Assembly: GCA_030549175.1 (NCBI GenBank)
Contig: JAUKUA010000003.1
Span: 3,100,001-3,164,000 of the forward strand
Direction of reading: 5' to 3'
From: Lasiosphaeris hirsuta
Lineage: Eukaryota > Ascomycota > Sordariomycetes > Sordariales > Lasiosphaeriaceae
Length of the DNA: 64,000 bases
Shown: in pieces, positions 11,508 to 22,498 of the stretch
How positions within the stretch are numbered: position 1 is the first letter of the stretch
Layout of the letters: each line of letters starts with the position of its first letter
Notes under the pieces: model-generated
Seen by the model: only the letters and a program-made list of their open reading frames with translations
Told to the model about the DNA's origin: nothing
The model's database searches: none
Translations under genes and position numbers: made by a program

Positions 11508-13641
11508 ATGAAGCTGGACGAGCTCAAGCCACTGGAGGCTCTTCTGGCGGCGGATTTTCGCCAGATCGAGCCCCGCCTTCAAGCTCTCGACAAGCACCTC
11601 ACCCTCCGGACCTATCTCGATGGCTATGTTCTTGGCGACATTGATACCAAGATCTGGCTCGCTCTCCGGGGTAACCGCGCAGCTTCTGCGTTCATCAAGA
11701 GAGGTATTCTTGCGAACCTAGCTCGCTGGTTCCAGTACATTGAGGATGTGCATCCCGAGATCCAGGCCGACATCAAGGCAAAGGACGCCGCCGCGAAAGC
11801 TAAGGTAGCCGCCGCGAGCAAGGCCGGCGCAAGCTACGCCATGGCACTGCAAGATGCCGATAAGGGCGTTGTGACAAGATTCTTGCCAGAGCCCTCGTAA
11901 GCTTGTCCAGTGGGTGCCTCGAAAGTCGGGGTGTGATTCTTCGTCGGGCCTCCTCTTGCTCAGGCTGTGGCGAACCGGATTGCTCCATTTTTCGAGGCAC
12001 ATCCCAAAGACACTTCGCTCATCTGAGGTTGTTAGACTAACACATGCTCTAGGGGTTACCTACACATCGGACATGCCAAGGCCGCACTCCTCAGCGACTA
12101 CTTCGCCCACCAAGCGTACAAGGGATCCATGCGCCTCAGGCTGGACGACACAAACCCGTCGAAGGAGAAAGAAGAGTATCAGGATGCGATCATTGAGGAT
12201 TTGAGCCTCCTCGGGATCAAGGCAGACTCCTTGTCTCATTCCTCAGACTGTAAGAAGGCTTTGTGCGCAACCGAAGAGGCCAGCAAAACTAACAAGTGCT
12301 TCTTTTCGAGATTTCCAATACCTTTACGAAATGGCCATCCGGATGATCAAGGAAGGGCACGCCTACGCGGACGATACTGACCAGGAGACAATGCGCGACG
12401 AGCGCTGGAAGGGTATCGCGTCGAAACACCGAGAGCAACCGGTGGAGGAGACCCTGCGCATTTTTGAGGAGATGAAGAAGGGTAGCGAGGAAGGTCTGCG
12501 AAATTGTATCCGCGCCAAGCTGTCGGTTGATAACCCAAACAAGGCTATGAGGGACCCGGTCATCTACCGATGCAATATCGAGACACCCCACCACCGGACG
12601 GGCACCACATGGAAGATGTATCCTATGTACGACTTTGCCTGCCCCGTCCTCGACAGCCACGAGGGAGTCACCCATGCACTGAGGTCCACAGAATACACGG
12701 ACCGAAACCCGCAGTATCAGTGGTTTCAGGACACCCTGAAGCTGCGCAAGGTCCATATGTGGGACTTTGCCCGCATCAACTTCATCAGGACCTTCCTGTC
12801 CAAGAGAAAGTTGGCCAAGCTTGTCGACACAGGAAAGGTGTGGGGCTGGGATGATCCACGTATGCCCACGATCCGCGGTGTCCGCAGAAGGGGCATGACT
12901 GTCCCGGCACTTCGGGATTTCATCCTCAAGCAAGGCCCGAGCCGGAACGTGGTGACAATGGATTGGACCAACTTCTGGGCTAGCAACAAGAAGGAGATTG
13001 ACCCAATTGCGCCGCGCCACACGGCCATCTCCCAGAAGGACGCCGTCAAGGTTACCGTGACTGGTGCTGAAGCCCCTGCAGAGCCGTACACCATTGACCG
13101 GCCTCGGCACCCCAAGAACAAGGACGTCGGCACCAAGAAGGTCGCATTTGCCTCGGAGCTTCTAATGGACCAGGCCGACGCCAAGAGCTTCAAAGAAGGC
13201 GAGGAGGTCACACTGATGGCTTGGGGAAATGCGTTGGTCCGCAATATTGCAGGCAGCGATCCTATCCCAGGCCTCACATGCGAGCTCAATCTCAAGGGAG
13301 ACGTCAAGTCGACCGAGAAGAAGGTTACCTGGCTCGCCGCTCAGGGTCAGACCCTAGTTCCTGCCGAGCTCTGGGACTTTGACTACCTGATTACAAAGGA
13401 TGTGCTTGGAGAAGACGATAAACTTGAGGACTTTTTGACGCCGAACACCGAGACCATGGAGGATGCATGGTGCGATGAGGCGTCTGCGCAGCTCAAGAAG
13501 GACGATATTATTCAGCTTGAGAGACGTGGCTACTATCGTGTGGACAAGGGCCTCGACGACTGGAAGGCGGGAGAGGAGGGTCCCAAGGGGAAGAGACTTG
13601 TGCTGTTCTGCATTCCTACTGGAAAGACCGGTTCCAAGTAA
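11508..13641 (+). CDS. gus1: Cytosolic glutamyl-tRNA synthetase
   Basis: Three exons, 11508-11896, 12053-12249 and 12311-13641, give 638 residues. Both introns have GT-AG ends and CTAAC branch sites. Residues 1-~125 form the GST-like N-terminal domain that in yeast GluRS binds the Arc1 cofactor. The catalytic domain starts at [17 protein letters not shown], with the HIGH motif at 134-137. The KMSKS equivalent is the LSKRKL at ~358, the form usual in eukaryotic and archaeal GluRS/GlnRS. The conserved [15 protein letters not shown] and the C-terminal anticodon-binding beta-barrels follow. The enzyme charges tRNA-Glu in the cytosol. Intron 1 falls immediately before the HIGH motif: the exon ends in the serine codon preceding GYLHIGH. 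Confidence 0.95.
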
Positions 13642-14334
13642 GAAGATATATTTGTCGAGTATGCTCTGGGGATACATTTCTCAAACCTAGAATCGGACCC
13701 TTTGTCAACAAAAGCAGGGACTTGTGGGTACCCATGTGATACTGCAAGTGATCGACTCTTATGCCTCCTTCGTAGCTTCATATCCCGGCCAATGTTTAGC
13801 CTTCTGAACACTTGGGCTTTTATCCATTTTCCCCATCTCTGGGGGACCACAGTATTATCGATACATGCAATCTCCGTCGTCAGGGTTCTACCCCCTGTTA
13901 CGAACAGCTGTACTATTCCTGCAATTTAAGTTGGGGACGGTGCTATTTAAGAGTACTTAGTATTGTGCGATGCACGATACGTGAGATCGCATTGAGGAAG
14001 CATTTCGTCATTGTTTGGCAACAGCCCCGCCCACACACCCGTGGCATGACTCTCAGCTCATGGCGTTTTCATATGATGCCAACCAGAATATCATGTAGAG
14101 AGGCCTACATAAAGAACCCGATTCGGCGGGTTTTGTTTTTGGGCGGTCGCCGTTGCGGCATTCTTTTGCACCAATAGTTCCGCGGACCAGCCACCGACTG
14201 ATACTATCTCCTCTCAAGCCACAGAAATCCCGAGTCCAAATCACTGGTCAGCGATACCACTCCGCCACAGCACCAACTTGGAGATCCGGCCACGGATAGA
14301 CCAGCCAGTTACGGCCGGCGATAGTGACAGAAGT
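13642..14334. other. Intergenic, gus1 3' flank
   Basis: No supported gene. The right end (14160-14334) remains open in the frame of the next feature but has no ATG, so the small gene there may be a remnant of a longer one. Confidence 0.5.
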
Positions 14335-14856
14335 ATGCGGCAGCGGGCGCATGAATTTTGGGTATTTGACGCCCACAAGAACGCCAACGCCTGTTCCCTC
14401 GCCGAGGTGTTGGGGCTAGACCTACCCAGAGGCGACCGATATGGCCTCAAAGCTGGGCTCAGGTGATGTTTTTCCTTCTTGTCTGGGGGTATGGCTGGTT
14501 GTGCTGGATTAAAACGTCATGTTCCTTCCAGGTATCCGGTCCGGCGGCTCGTTGTGACGGGCAAGGACTCGCCCAAGAACTTTCGTATCCTACTTGGCGG
14601 ATACGATATTCCCGAAATCCACGCCGATGCGCGCGAGGAGTGTTTGATGAGTGGGGATATTGAGGAGGGGTCTCCGACCGATCTTGTGAATGGCTTTTTG
14701 GACGAGGGCTGGCCGGGATTCACACCAAGGCCGCCGAGTGAGGAAGAGGAAAAGCTGGGTGAGAGCCAGCGGGAGTTCAACATTCGCTTCTTCTTTCTTG
14801 ATGATGGAGGGACTATGAGTATCAGATCAGCCAAAAGTAGCCATAATGGTCCATAG
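14335..14856 (+). CDS. Small two-exon gene of unknown function, possibly a remnant
   Basis: Exons 14335-14462 and 14532-14856 are joined by a 69-nt GT-AG intron that splits an Arg codon, giving 150 residues. Across the junction the reading is continuous and looks like real protein (KAGLRYPVRRLVVTGKD, then a GGYDIPEIHADAREE block and an acidic SEEEEKLGES stretch). I recognise no domain. The frame stays open for more than 150 bases upstream of the chosen ATG, so the true start could be further up in a spliced exon, or the gene could be a 5'-degraded fragment. No signal peptide or membrane segment is visible. Confidence 0.4.
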
Positions 14857-15610
14857 GGGCGCCTCGTTGAGTTATTTACGGTGATTCTATCATGCGCCTG
14901 AGGCATTCGAGGAGTTATCTAGGCCATGGGACTCGGCTGTTTTTGTCGCACGGCCAACAACTTGAAAGGTGAGCATGAAAGCTGTAGAGGACTCCAACAT
15001 GATAAGAATGCTATGAGATGACTATTACTACACTAGCATCATTTGCGTTTCAATAGCTCCGACTCATTGGAGGCCTGGAGTACCTGGGAAGCTTCTGTGA
15101 ATATTGCGAGCAAGTAAAGAGAAATGGATTGAGGCTGGCAATTGATTGGCTGATAATCGCCTTGAGGAGGAGCGGGAATAATATTAGCGCTTTAGTCAGT
15201 CGCCGGATGACTCGACTGCGTGCCCCAGCCCTTGAACAGGGGAGTAAAACCCATGATCTTTCTATTCGTGGACGTTCAAGCTTTCGTAGCAATCATTCCA
15301 GTTTTAGCTGTCGGCGGACAACCTAACGATGGCTGGCACCCTTGACTTGATAGAAACCCCTGTGTAGCAGATGGAGTCATGGCTGAAGCGTGTCCGCCGG
15401 ACTGCCAACTGTCTTTCGAGAGGGGAGAGTATATAATGTCGATCGCTGCTGCCATGTTGATTAGGTGGTCCCTATAGCCCGTTGACCTCGAAAAGTTGGG
15501 TCTCAATCGACAGATTCATAAGTCGAGGCTGAATTTCCGGTTTTAGTCACTGGTCACGTTTCAATTCGATTTCAGTTTGATTTCGCCCTCTCCCAGTCAA
15601 TAAATGCCCC
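14857..15610. other. Intergenic, upstream of the ADP-ribosyltransferase-like gene
   Basis: 754 bp without a recognisable gene. Just before the start codon at 15611 is a short AT-rich stretch (CAATAAATG). Confidence 0.5.
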
Positions 15611-17194
15611 ATGGACCCCGAACCTATCGTTCGGGGAGGTTTACCCCTAGAGGTGTTAGAATGGACCCATAGTGATGTCGAATCGGGCTTCCTCTGGAGG
15701 TTCGTGTTTTCCATGACGGAGCTGCGTCTCTACACAGATATTTTTGAACAGCCACTCCTCTGCGAGCTGCACGACACCTACCACACAATTTCGCGGAAAG
15801 TAATCGACCCGCTTCGCGAGGCATTGCGCCAGCACTTTCTCCACCATGGCTCCGAAGGAACGGATGGACGAGTGCGCTTGAAGCGCAGCGAGTTGTCCAT
15901 TCTAATATTGTGCGGGCTCGAGACGGTGATAGGTGCTGAGAGAGAGCAGACAAAGAGGGACTTGGCTACGGGGGGTGGAAAATGCAGAGGCTCGAAGAAT
16001 GGCTGGAATGCTTCGCAAGTGTCCGAATGGGACGTCCTCCTCAACCACCCGGCTGGCCTTGACCCCAGCACTATCGTCGACACGGCCTACAACATCCTCG
16101 GACGCACACCGGAGCAAATTCACGCTGCAATACCTTCGTCGTGGCGCGTCATCCACATCGAATCCATCATGCGTTCGGATGTTGCTCAGCGCTTTCTCCA
16201 CTACCAATCGACCTTGCGAGCCAGTCTTATTGATGAACAGGCAACGACAAACGAGTTGCGCCGCAAGCTGCCACCACACTCGACTCTCGAGGGCCGCGTG
16301 CGAGCCACACTTGCGCGAAACGAGATCATCGATGACATGGTCAAGCCATGCGTGACGTTTCACGGCACAGCCCTGTCCAATGTCGCGTCTATCATCCAGC
16401 ATGGCTTCAAGATGCCCGGCAAACTCGTGGACGGGAACTTGGTGGCGTCGCCGCGCTCCGGCGTCGCGTACAACAGGGGCATCTACAGCTCGCAGGCAGC
16501 CTTCTACGCCTTGTCTTACGCCAGTGGACAGAGGCAGCTGACACCTCTAGGGGAGGTGCCTAGTATGCGACTGTTTGTGTGCGCAACCGTCATGGGCCGG
16601 ACGTTGAGGCCTGACTCGGTGCGCGGTGCTGACGCGCCGGCCGCGGCAGCGGCAGTGCATGGCCCGCTGGTGGCGGGTTATGATGCGCATTTCGATGGGA
16701 AGTTTGAGTACATCGCGCATCATGAGCAGGCTATGCTGCCGTGCTACGTTGTGCATCTTGACCTGGGCAGCGAGGAAGCGAAACGGGCGCTGACCCGGGC
16801 CCGGGACAACCCGGGCTTTTTCGGGGCGCAAAAGGGAAACAGCGGGAACGATCCCCGTATTCCGACGGAACCGGCATTGGGTCCTGGTGATGTGCGGCGG
16901 GAGAAGGAGGCGAAGAAGGCGGCCGCCATGAAATGGTTTCCGTATGGATTTGGTGGTGCGACCGGGACTAACTTTGTCGTTCAGGAAGTCGGAGCCATCA
17001 GCGACGATGAGGAGGAGTATGGTGATTGGCAGGACGAGCGACACGGCTATGTCCGCCGCGAGACCAGGGACGCGAATGTGGATGTGGGAGTAGGGGAGAG
17101 CGAGTACTACGATGACTTTGACGAGGATGGCAACCCTATCCGCAAGAAGAGAGGGGTGTTTCTCGATCAGTACCAGGGCGCGAGGAACGCTTAG
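15611..17194 (+). CDS. PARP-fold ADP-ribosyltransferase-like protein
   Basis: This is a 527-residue single-exon ORF. Residues ~245-390 form a PARP-type catalytic core. HGT at 251-253 is followed by SIIQHGF, then GVAYNRGIYSS with Y292, a beta strand RLFVCATVMGRTL, and finally KFEYIAHHEQAMLPCYVVHL, where E366 aligns with the catalytic glutamate of PARP1 (NEYIVYD). The H-Y-E triad of poly-ADP-ribosylating enzymes is therefore kept. The first 240 residues match no domain I know and contain no WGR, BRCT, zinc-finger or ankyrin region. The C-terminal ~80 residues are acidic and end in a basic IRKKRG stretch. No E2-type UBC domain, found in some fungal PARP-like proteins, is present. It probably uses NAD+ to modify an unknown target. 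Activity is inferred from the triad. Confidence 0.75.
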   Translation: MDPEPIVRGGLPLEVLEWTHSDVESGFLWRFVFSMTELRLYTDIFEQPLLCELHDTYHTISRKVIDPLREALRQHFLHHGSEGTDGRVRLKRSELSILILCGLETVIGAEREQTKRDLATGGGKCRGSKNGWNASQVSEWDVLLNHPAGLDPSTIVDTAYNILGRTPEQIHAAIPSSWRVIHIESIMRSDVAQRFLHYQSTLRASLIDEQATTNELRRKLPPHSTLEGRVRATLARNEIIDDMVKPCVTFHGTALSNVASIIQHGFKMPGKLVDGNLVASPRSGVAYNRGIYSSQAAFYALSYASGQRQLTPLGEVPSMRLFVCATVMGRTLRPDSVRGADAPAAAAAVHGPLVAGYDAHFDGKFEYIAHHEQAMLPCYVVHLDLGSEEAKRALTRARDNPGFFGAQKGNSGNDPRIPTEPALGPGDVRREKEAKKAAAMKWFPYGFGGATGTNFVVQEVGAISDDEEEYGDWQDERHGYVRRETRDANVDVGVGESEYYDDFDEDGNPIRKKRGVFLDQYQGARNA

Positions 17195-17864
17195 AAATGA
17201 AGGGAATGTGCAACAGCCATTCACGTGGCATTCTGCTACGGATCGAGTACCTTGGGTCTGTCTGAGACGTGAAGTGACGGCGGTGTCAATTGTCAGGAGA
17301 TGTGTGGACCGGTATCGTACTCCCAATGACACCTCCCGCTGTTACGCTGCTACGTGGGAGAGGTCCCGCCCACAAGGTACATGTACTGAGCCGAGTCCGT
17401 CTCTGGACTCTGTTGTTGTTCCTCCTTCCTTCCTTTTCAGAAGGGATCCACAAGGCGGCCTGTGCGCTTCCCCCGGATCTGGTTAAGTGCCGCCTGGCAA
17501 TCTCTCGGCAGTGATCGCTGGCGGGCTTGGCACAGACTTCCCGTGCAAATTGCCGTTGTGACATCATTACTTCCTAAGCTCCAGCGCTAGTTCGCACCAA
17601 TCTCGCGTCAACACCCCCACCTGAGCTAGAGCATCATCACAAACATTCTCGCAGTTTTTGCTTGCGCATTCTTTCGCACCTCGCATCACACACCTGTCAA
17701 ATGTTTACGTTTGCCAGCAGCGCCGCTCCACCCCAGCGTTACAGCTCAAGGTTAATCATCTGGTTTGTCCGCATTTTCTTTTTTTTTCATCCCCTCACAT
17801 GAGATTAGCTTCCGACTGTTTGGCTAAAGTACTCTCAGTTTGCACCCTTCAACCTCGAGTCAAC
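17195..17864. other. Promoter region of pns1
   Basis: 670 bp between the ADP-ribosyltransferase-like gene and pns1, both on the plus strand. The last ~230 bp are pyrimidine-rich (T10 run near 17779), as is common for a fungal 5' leader. No gene seen. Confidence 0.5.
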
Positions 17865-19615
17865 ATGGCGAGCGGCAGTTACTATAACCGACCTCCCCCC
17901 CCTCCCCCGCCAGAGGCGTACCAAATGCAGCCACCACCAAACGGCACCGGATACTACAATAACGCGGCCCCCCATAACAATGGCTACGCCAACGATCAAT
18001 ACCAGCCGCCCCCGGGGCCTCCTCCTTTCGACCCGAAACAGCAAAGCCCCAGCTATGGCGCGCCCCCAACCTTTGACCAAGCATTCCAGGTGCAAAAGCC
18101 AAAATGGAACGACCTCTGGGCGGGAATCCTGTTCCTTATTACCTGCGCGGGATTCGTGGTAGTGTCGGCTATTTCCATCCAAGGCTACGGTAGGTAGTGG
18201 AAAGGATGTGTTCAATGACCGTTCAAGACAGTTGCTAATCTTGAGTGCCAACAGCGGCAACGCGACGTCAAAACTCTGGCGACCTCAATGGACAGCTGAA
18301 CACCTTTAGCCTGACTACCCACACCATTTGGCTCTTCTTTTGGATCCTCCTTACTGCTATCGCTTTCAGTTACGCTTATCTCTTGGTCGCCCGCAAGTTT
18401 ACAAAGCAGTTCATTTGGATCACCGGCATATTGAACATTGTTTGGGGCCTTGGAACGGCCATCTACATGCTATACCGGCGCTACTACTCGGGCGGCATAG
18501 TCTTTCTTGTTTTCACCGCCTTCATGGCTCTGGCCTTCTACACCTGGATTTCGCGCATCCCGTTCAGCGTCTTGATGCTCCAGACGGCAATCGACGTGTC
18601 CAAAAGTCACGGCCACGTTTACACTGTGTCTGCTATTGGGGGCTTGTTAGGCGCAGCTTTTGGTGCTTGGTATTCTGTTACCCTTGTGGCTGTCTACGTC
18701 AAGTATCAACCGAGCTCGAATAATGCCGCCTGCGCAGAAGGCGCGGGAGGTTGCGGTCAAGGGAAGGTGATTGGCTTGATTGTCTTCATAACCTTTGCGG
18801 GATATTGGATCTCGGAGTGGCTCAAAAACACGATCCACACAACCATCTCGGGCGTCTATGGCTCGTGGTACTTCAATTCGAGGAATTTTCCTACCAAGGT
18901 CACGCGCGGAGCACTTAGGCGCTCCCTCACGTACAGCTTCGGAAGCATCAGCTTGGGTAGCCTCGTTGTCGCTCTTATCAACTGTTTGCGCCAACTATGT
19001 TCGATCGGCCAGCAAACGTCGGCTCAGCAGGGTGATATTTGCGGCTCTATAACGTGGTGCGTTGTCGGTTGTCTCATTGGCATCCTGGACTGGGCTGTGC
19101 AGTTCATCAATCGCTATGCATTTTCTCACATTGCCCTATACGGAAAGGCATACATCCCCGCGGCCAAGGATACCTGGAGGTAAGTTTTCTTTGCCGCCTC
19201 TTCCTCCATAATTCAATTTGCAACTGCCCTGTCGCTTACTACATGCTGACTTCCTCTTAGAATGATCAAGGACCGTGGCATTGATGCTCTGATCAACGAA
19301 TGTCTGATCGGTCCCGTGCTGAGCATGGGAGCTATGTTTGTTGCATACGCCTGTGCATTGCTCGCGTATCTTTACATGGTGTTCACAAGCCCGGCATATA
19401 ACTCTACGGGAGGGTACACGCCCGTTGTGGTGGCATTTGCATTCCTCATTGGGCTGCAGATCTGCAACATCGTCACGACACCACTCAGCAGCGGCATTGA
19501 TACAATTTTTGTTGCGACCGCTTGGGACCCAGAGGTTATGATGCGTGATCACCCGGATTTGTATCAGCGCATGATACACGTGTATCCGCATGTCCAGCAG
19601 GCGATTCACGCCTGA
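17865..19615 (+). CDS. pns1: PNS1-type choline-transporter-like protein
   Basis: Exons 17865-18189, 18255-19179 and 19261-19615 give 534 residues. The N-terminal ~75 residues are a cytosolic Pro/Tyr/Asn/Gln-rich tail (RPPPPPPPEAYQ, GPPPFDP), typical of fungal Pns1. About ten hydrophobic segments follow from W90 onward. The CTL-family core is recognisable in the SGVYGSWYF block, ALRRSLTYSFGSISLGSL, and INRYAFSHIALYGKAY, followed by DTWRMIKDRGIDALIND-like sequence across the last intron. Animal CTL proteins move choline; yeast Pns1 is a plasma membrane protein whose substrate is unclear. Both introns have GT-AG ends. An ATG further upstream exists, but the tail from MASGSYYNRPPP is the conserved start. 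Confidence 0.92.
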
Positions 19616-20487
19616 GACCAGAAATGGTGGCGGCAGAGACTCAGAACGGCTGGGCAAATGTGGATAGGATTGAAGGAGTTTACGCGAAGTCTAGGAAAAT
19701 GGTTCTCCTTGAGATATGCTGTTAATGAATTGGGTTGCATCGCTCAACTAGGGCCGGAGGACAAGGAAATATACCACAGGGAGTATACCACATGGATGGC
19801 TGGATCCGAAGCATGGACGGTTGGCTTGATTGAGATCCACCACCAGCAATAATGGGCGCTGGCGAGCCAATGTAGTAACTTGACTACATAAATTTTGACG
19901 ACTGCTTACTATCTAATAGAATCACGCGATTGCGTTTTTCAAGACTGTAATTGATAGCTTGAGGCACTGAACTGTACACGGTTCACCGGCGTGTAGCTGG
20001 GTTTCTTACAGCTCTCGCTCTCTCTCCGTATGGAGTTCATCGAGGGATGCCCTGGCCAGTCTCACACCCCCTAGTTATATTCATATCACCTATATCGCTG
20101 CATTCAATGGTAAGTAAGTACCTTGGAGTCCCTCAACCAAGGTGCCGGTTGCTTTTCTAGTCACGGCCTCTAGCAATATGGTCCGGGACCTTTCTTAGGC
20201 TCCCTTGTGATTCCCATGGGGGTAAATCTGGAAAGTGGTCTTTTTCAAGCCAGCTTCTGGGGCTATGAAAGAAAATAAAATAAAATACGGCCGTGGATCG
20301 AATTACCACGATCCACCACTGGTGTCAACATTCAGTCAATCCTACCGGAACACGGAAGTAATGTGGTAAAGGCGACCCAGGTGTACCGTATCGTGGGGTA
20401 TTATATCCAGCTGTTCATCTAGTCATCGCACTAACACCCCTCAATACATCTCCTACACTGCTCGCATCAACGAATCTGCACTTGTAC
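19616..20487. other. Convergent 3' intergenic region
   Basis: 872 bp between the stop codons of pns1 and the BIM1-like gene. It is AT-richer than the flanking genes and contains no supported gene, though a short open frame at 19658-19852 is present. Confidence 0.5.
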
Positions 20488-21452
20488 CTACGCCCTTGAC
20501 GGCGACGGCATGCTCTGCAGCCTGAAGCTCCCAGCAGAGGCCGTGTCCTTGGCGGGGTCCTCAACCCACTTGACGCCCCTGGCCGAGTCCCTTTGCCGCT
20601 CAAGCCTGTTCTTCTTCTGTCGTTCCCGATAGAACAACAGCGCCAGTCCGGCAATCAGGGCCAACCCAACGACCGTCCCGACGACAATCCCCGCAATGGC
20701 CCCCTTCGACAGCACCACGCCTCCGGAGGCGGGCTTGGGCGTAGCGCCCGGCGTCGTCAGGGGCGGCTCGTTGTCGCCGTGGCCGGGGAGGCCGGTGGGA
20801 ACGCCGGTGGAGGTGGGCGCTGGCACGTCCGTGTCCTCGGTCGCATTGAAGCAGGGGATCGCGGTGGTGAAGGACTCGGGACGCACGTAGGTGATGTCGG
20901 CGCAGGCGTAGAAGGTCTGGTTCTCAGGCCTATCGAAGTCGGCCGTATACATGAGCTGGATGGTGGCGTTCGTGCCGGGGGCGATGTCTGAGGGGGGGTC
21001 GGCAACGCGGAAGCACGTGTGCCCTGGGTCGATCTCGGTGATGGGGATGGTGTTGAGGACAAAGTTGAAGTCGGATTGGGTTTTGGGGTCTTGGGGGGCT
21101 GTGTCAGGGGTGATGGGATGGTAGGTGGAATGGGATGGCCTACCGTTTTTGAACGAGATGCTTAGAAATGCGCCATAGGAATCGTCCTGGGCCGTGAGGG
21201 ACACCTTGCCTCCAGCTGTTGGGTAGAATGTTAGTAGTCTGGTGATTTAGTTTGAGGTGTTTTGGAGTTACCCAGGGGAAACTCGGTGCGGTTTACGACG
21301 CTATCGACTGAGCCACAAGGAGCGGTGTTGTCCATCTGGCCTGACCAAGCACGGTCGGGCGGCCACATGAAGGATGCTGGCCCCATGTCTGTAGAGGTCG
21401 CTAGAACATGGTAGGCAGCAGCAAACAGGACCGCAACCCAAATGAAAGCCAT
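20488..21452 (-). CDS. BIM1-like (X325) protein with a C-terminal membrane anchor
   Basis: Exons 21452-21272, 21215-21144 and 21098-20488 give 287 residues. The second intron is only 45 nt, divisible by three and stop-free, so intron retention would keep the frame. A signal peptide of ~18 residues ends near AAYHVLA. The domain then reads MGPASFMWPPDRAW, NTAPCG, NRTEFPL, KVSLTAQDD, CFRVAD, and LMYTADFDRPENQTFYACADITYV, a pattern of the BIM1-like/X325 family (LPMO-related copper proteins of the fungal surface). The mature N-terminus lacks the His that forms half the copper brace in BIM1 and X325, so copper binding is doubtful. A Thr/Pro-rich stalk precedes a 25-residue membrane helix (~216-240) and a basic cytosolic tail, instead of the usual GPI signal. 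It is divergent from the cysteine-rich gene at 22499. Confidence 0.75.
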
Positions 21453-22498
21453 CTGAACGACCACAGTGTGTTGTTTGGGTCAGATAGGTGTTGAGGGAGT
21501 CAAGATTGGGGAGAGCGGGTGTGGTTTGCCGTACTAGAGCCAGCTGAGCGGGGAGCGGGGGAGAGATGCAAGTACGGCCGGATAATGTCGTTCGACAAGG
21601 GCATGCTATAGGGAGAATAGAGCGTCTTTTTATCTCTTCGCTCCCGCTCGCGACACAAACCTAGGTCTCGGCTTGAGCTTCAAGGACAGAAGAAAATCTG
21701 GCGGTAGATGGTGGCTGCCCGGAAGCGGGGGGTATCATCGGTCAGTCAGATTTCTAGAGAAGATCCATGGATTCAGCCCGCAGAAAAAACATGGGCGCTG
21801 CAGTTTGTGTCTAGTTCCGAGTCCTTGTGTGGGGGCCCACGGGCTGTCATCACCATCGTGTGCCGGGAACAGGAGGTGGCTGCCAATGACACCTTCCGAG
21901 AGGGAAGCTGTCAAACTCGGCAGCTGCTCGAAGGGGCATAGACCGCCCTCTTGGCGTTCACGCCATGGTCTCGGCGGCGAGGCGTGGTTGGTGGTGGACT
22001 GCGGTATCGGCAATAATCAGATCATCTGATAAATTGGCTTGGCACAGGCTATTTTTCATCCTCTTATCAGATCCTCTGGTGTGCTCTCATTGGACAACAG
22101 CTGGGGCGTTCGCTTGCCTGCCCGCTGGCCCAAGGCCTGTCAGGAGGCAGTGACGAGTCTGTTTTAGCAAGAGCTTGAGGAGCCAGCATCGCAGATGGAT
22201 TTCAAGTTTTTTTTTGCTTGCTGCCGAGGTGCAGGCATGTAGACATCTATAAACACCAATTTCCTTGTCCTTGCAAATCGCTCGGTATCTGTCTTCCCAG
22301 GGACCGCCCCCTTCTTCGAAGGTATATCGTGCCATTTTGCCTGTAATATCAGTCTTGGCTTGCAGAACATAAATCACCAGACACCCGTTTTTATTCTTGG
22401 CGCAGAACATTCTCCCTTCCATCTAATACGATCTGTCCCAGTTATATTTCCCATTCTTCTCAACATTCCTAATAGGTGTGATTGTGCTATTTGCAGCA
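21453..22498. promoter_or_regulatory. Divergent promoter, BIM1-like gene and cysteine-rich surface protein gene
   Basis: 1,046 bp between two start codons of secreted-protein genes read outward. It contains the inverted GATA-type pair listed next and a T9 run near 22209. Open frames inside do not resemble known proteins. Confidence 0.6.
22024..22072. promoter_or_regulatory. Inverted pair of ATCTGATAA sites
   Basis: ATCTGATAA at 22024-22032 and its reverse complement TTATCAGAT at 22064-22072 are spaced 40 bp start to start, close to four helical turns. Both fit the ATCWGATAA consensus of iron-responsive GATA factors exactly. They lie ~570-620 bp upstream of the BIM1-like start and ~430-475 bp upstream of the cysteine-rich protein start. 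About one such 9-mer is expected by chance in the whole window under equal base use. Function is inferred. Confidence 0.55.

Noticed and set aside
14240..14275. tRNA A-box-like sequence on the minus strand (TGGCGGAGTGG)
   Set aside because: No B box (GGTTCGANNCC) and no foldable acceptor or T arm within a plausible distance, even allowing an intron.
16547..17332. 261-residue antisense frame over the ADP-ribosyltransferase-like gene
   Set aside because: Shadow of the real gene; no domain, and the sense strand carries clear catalytic motifs.
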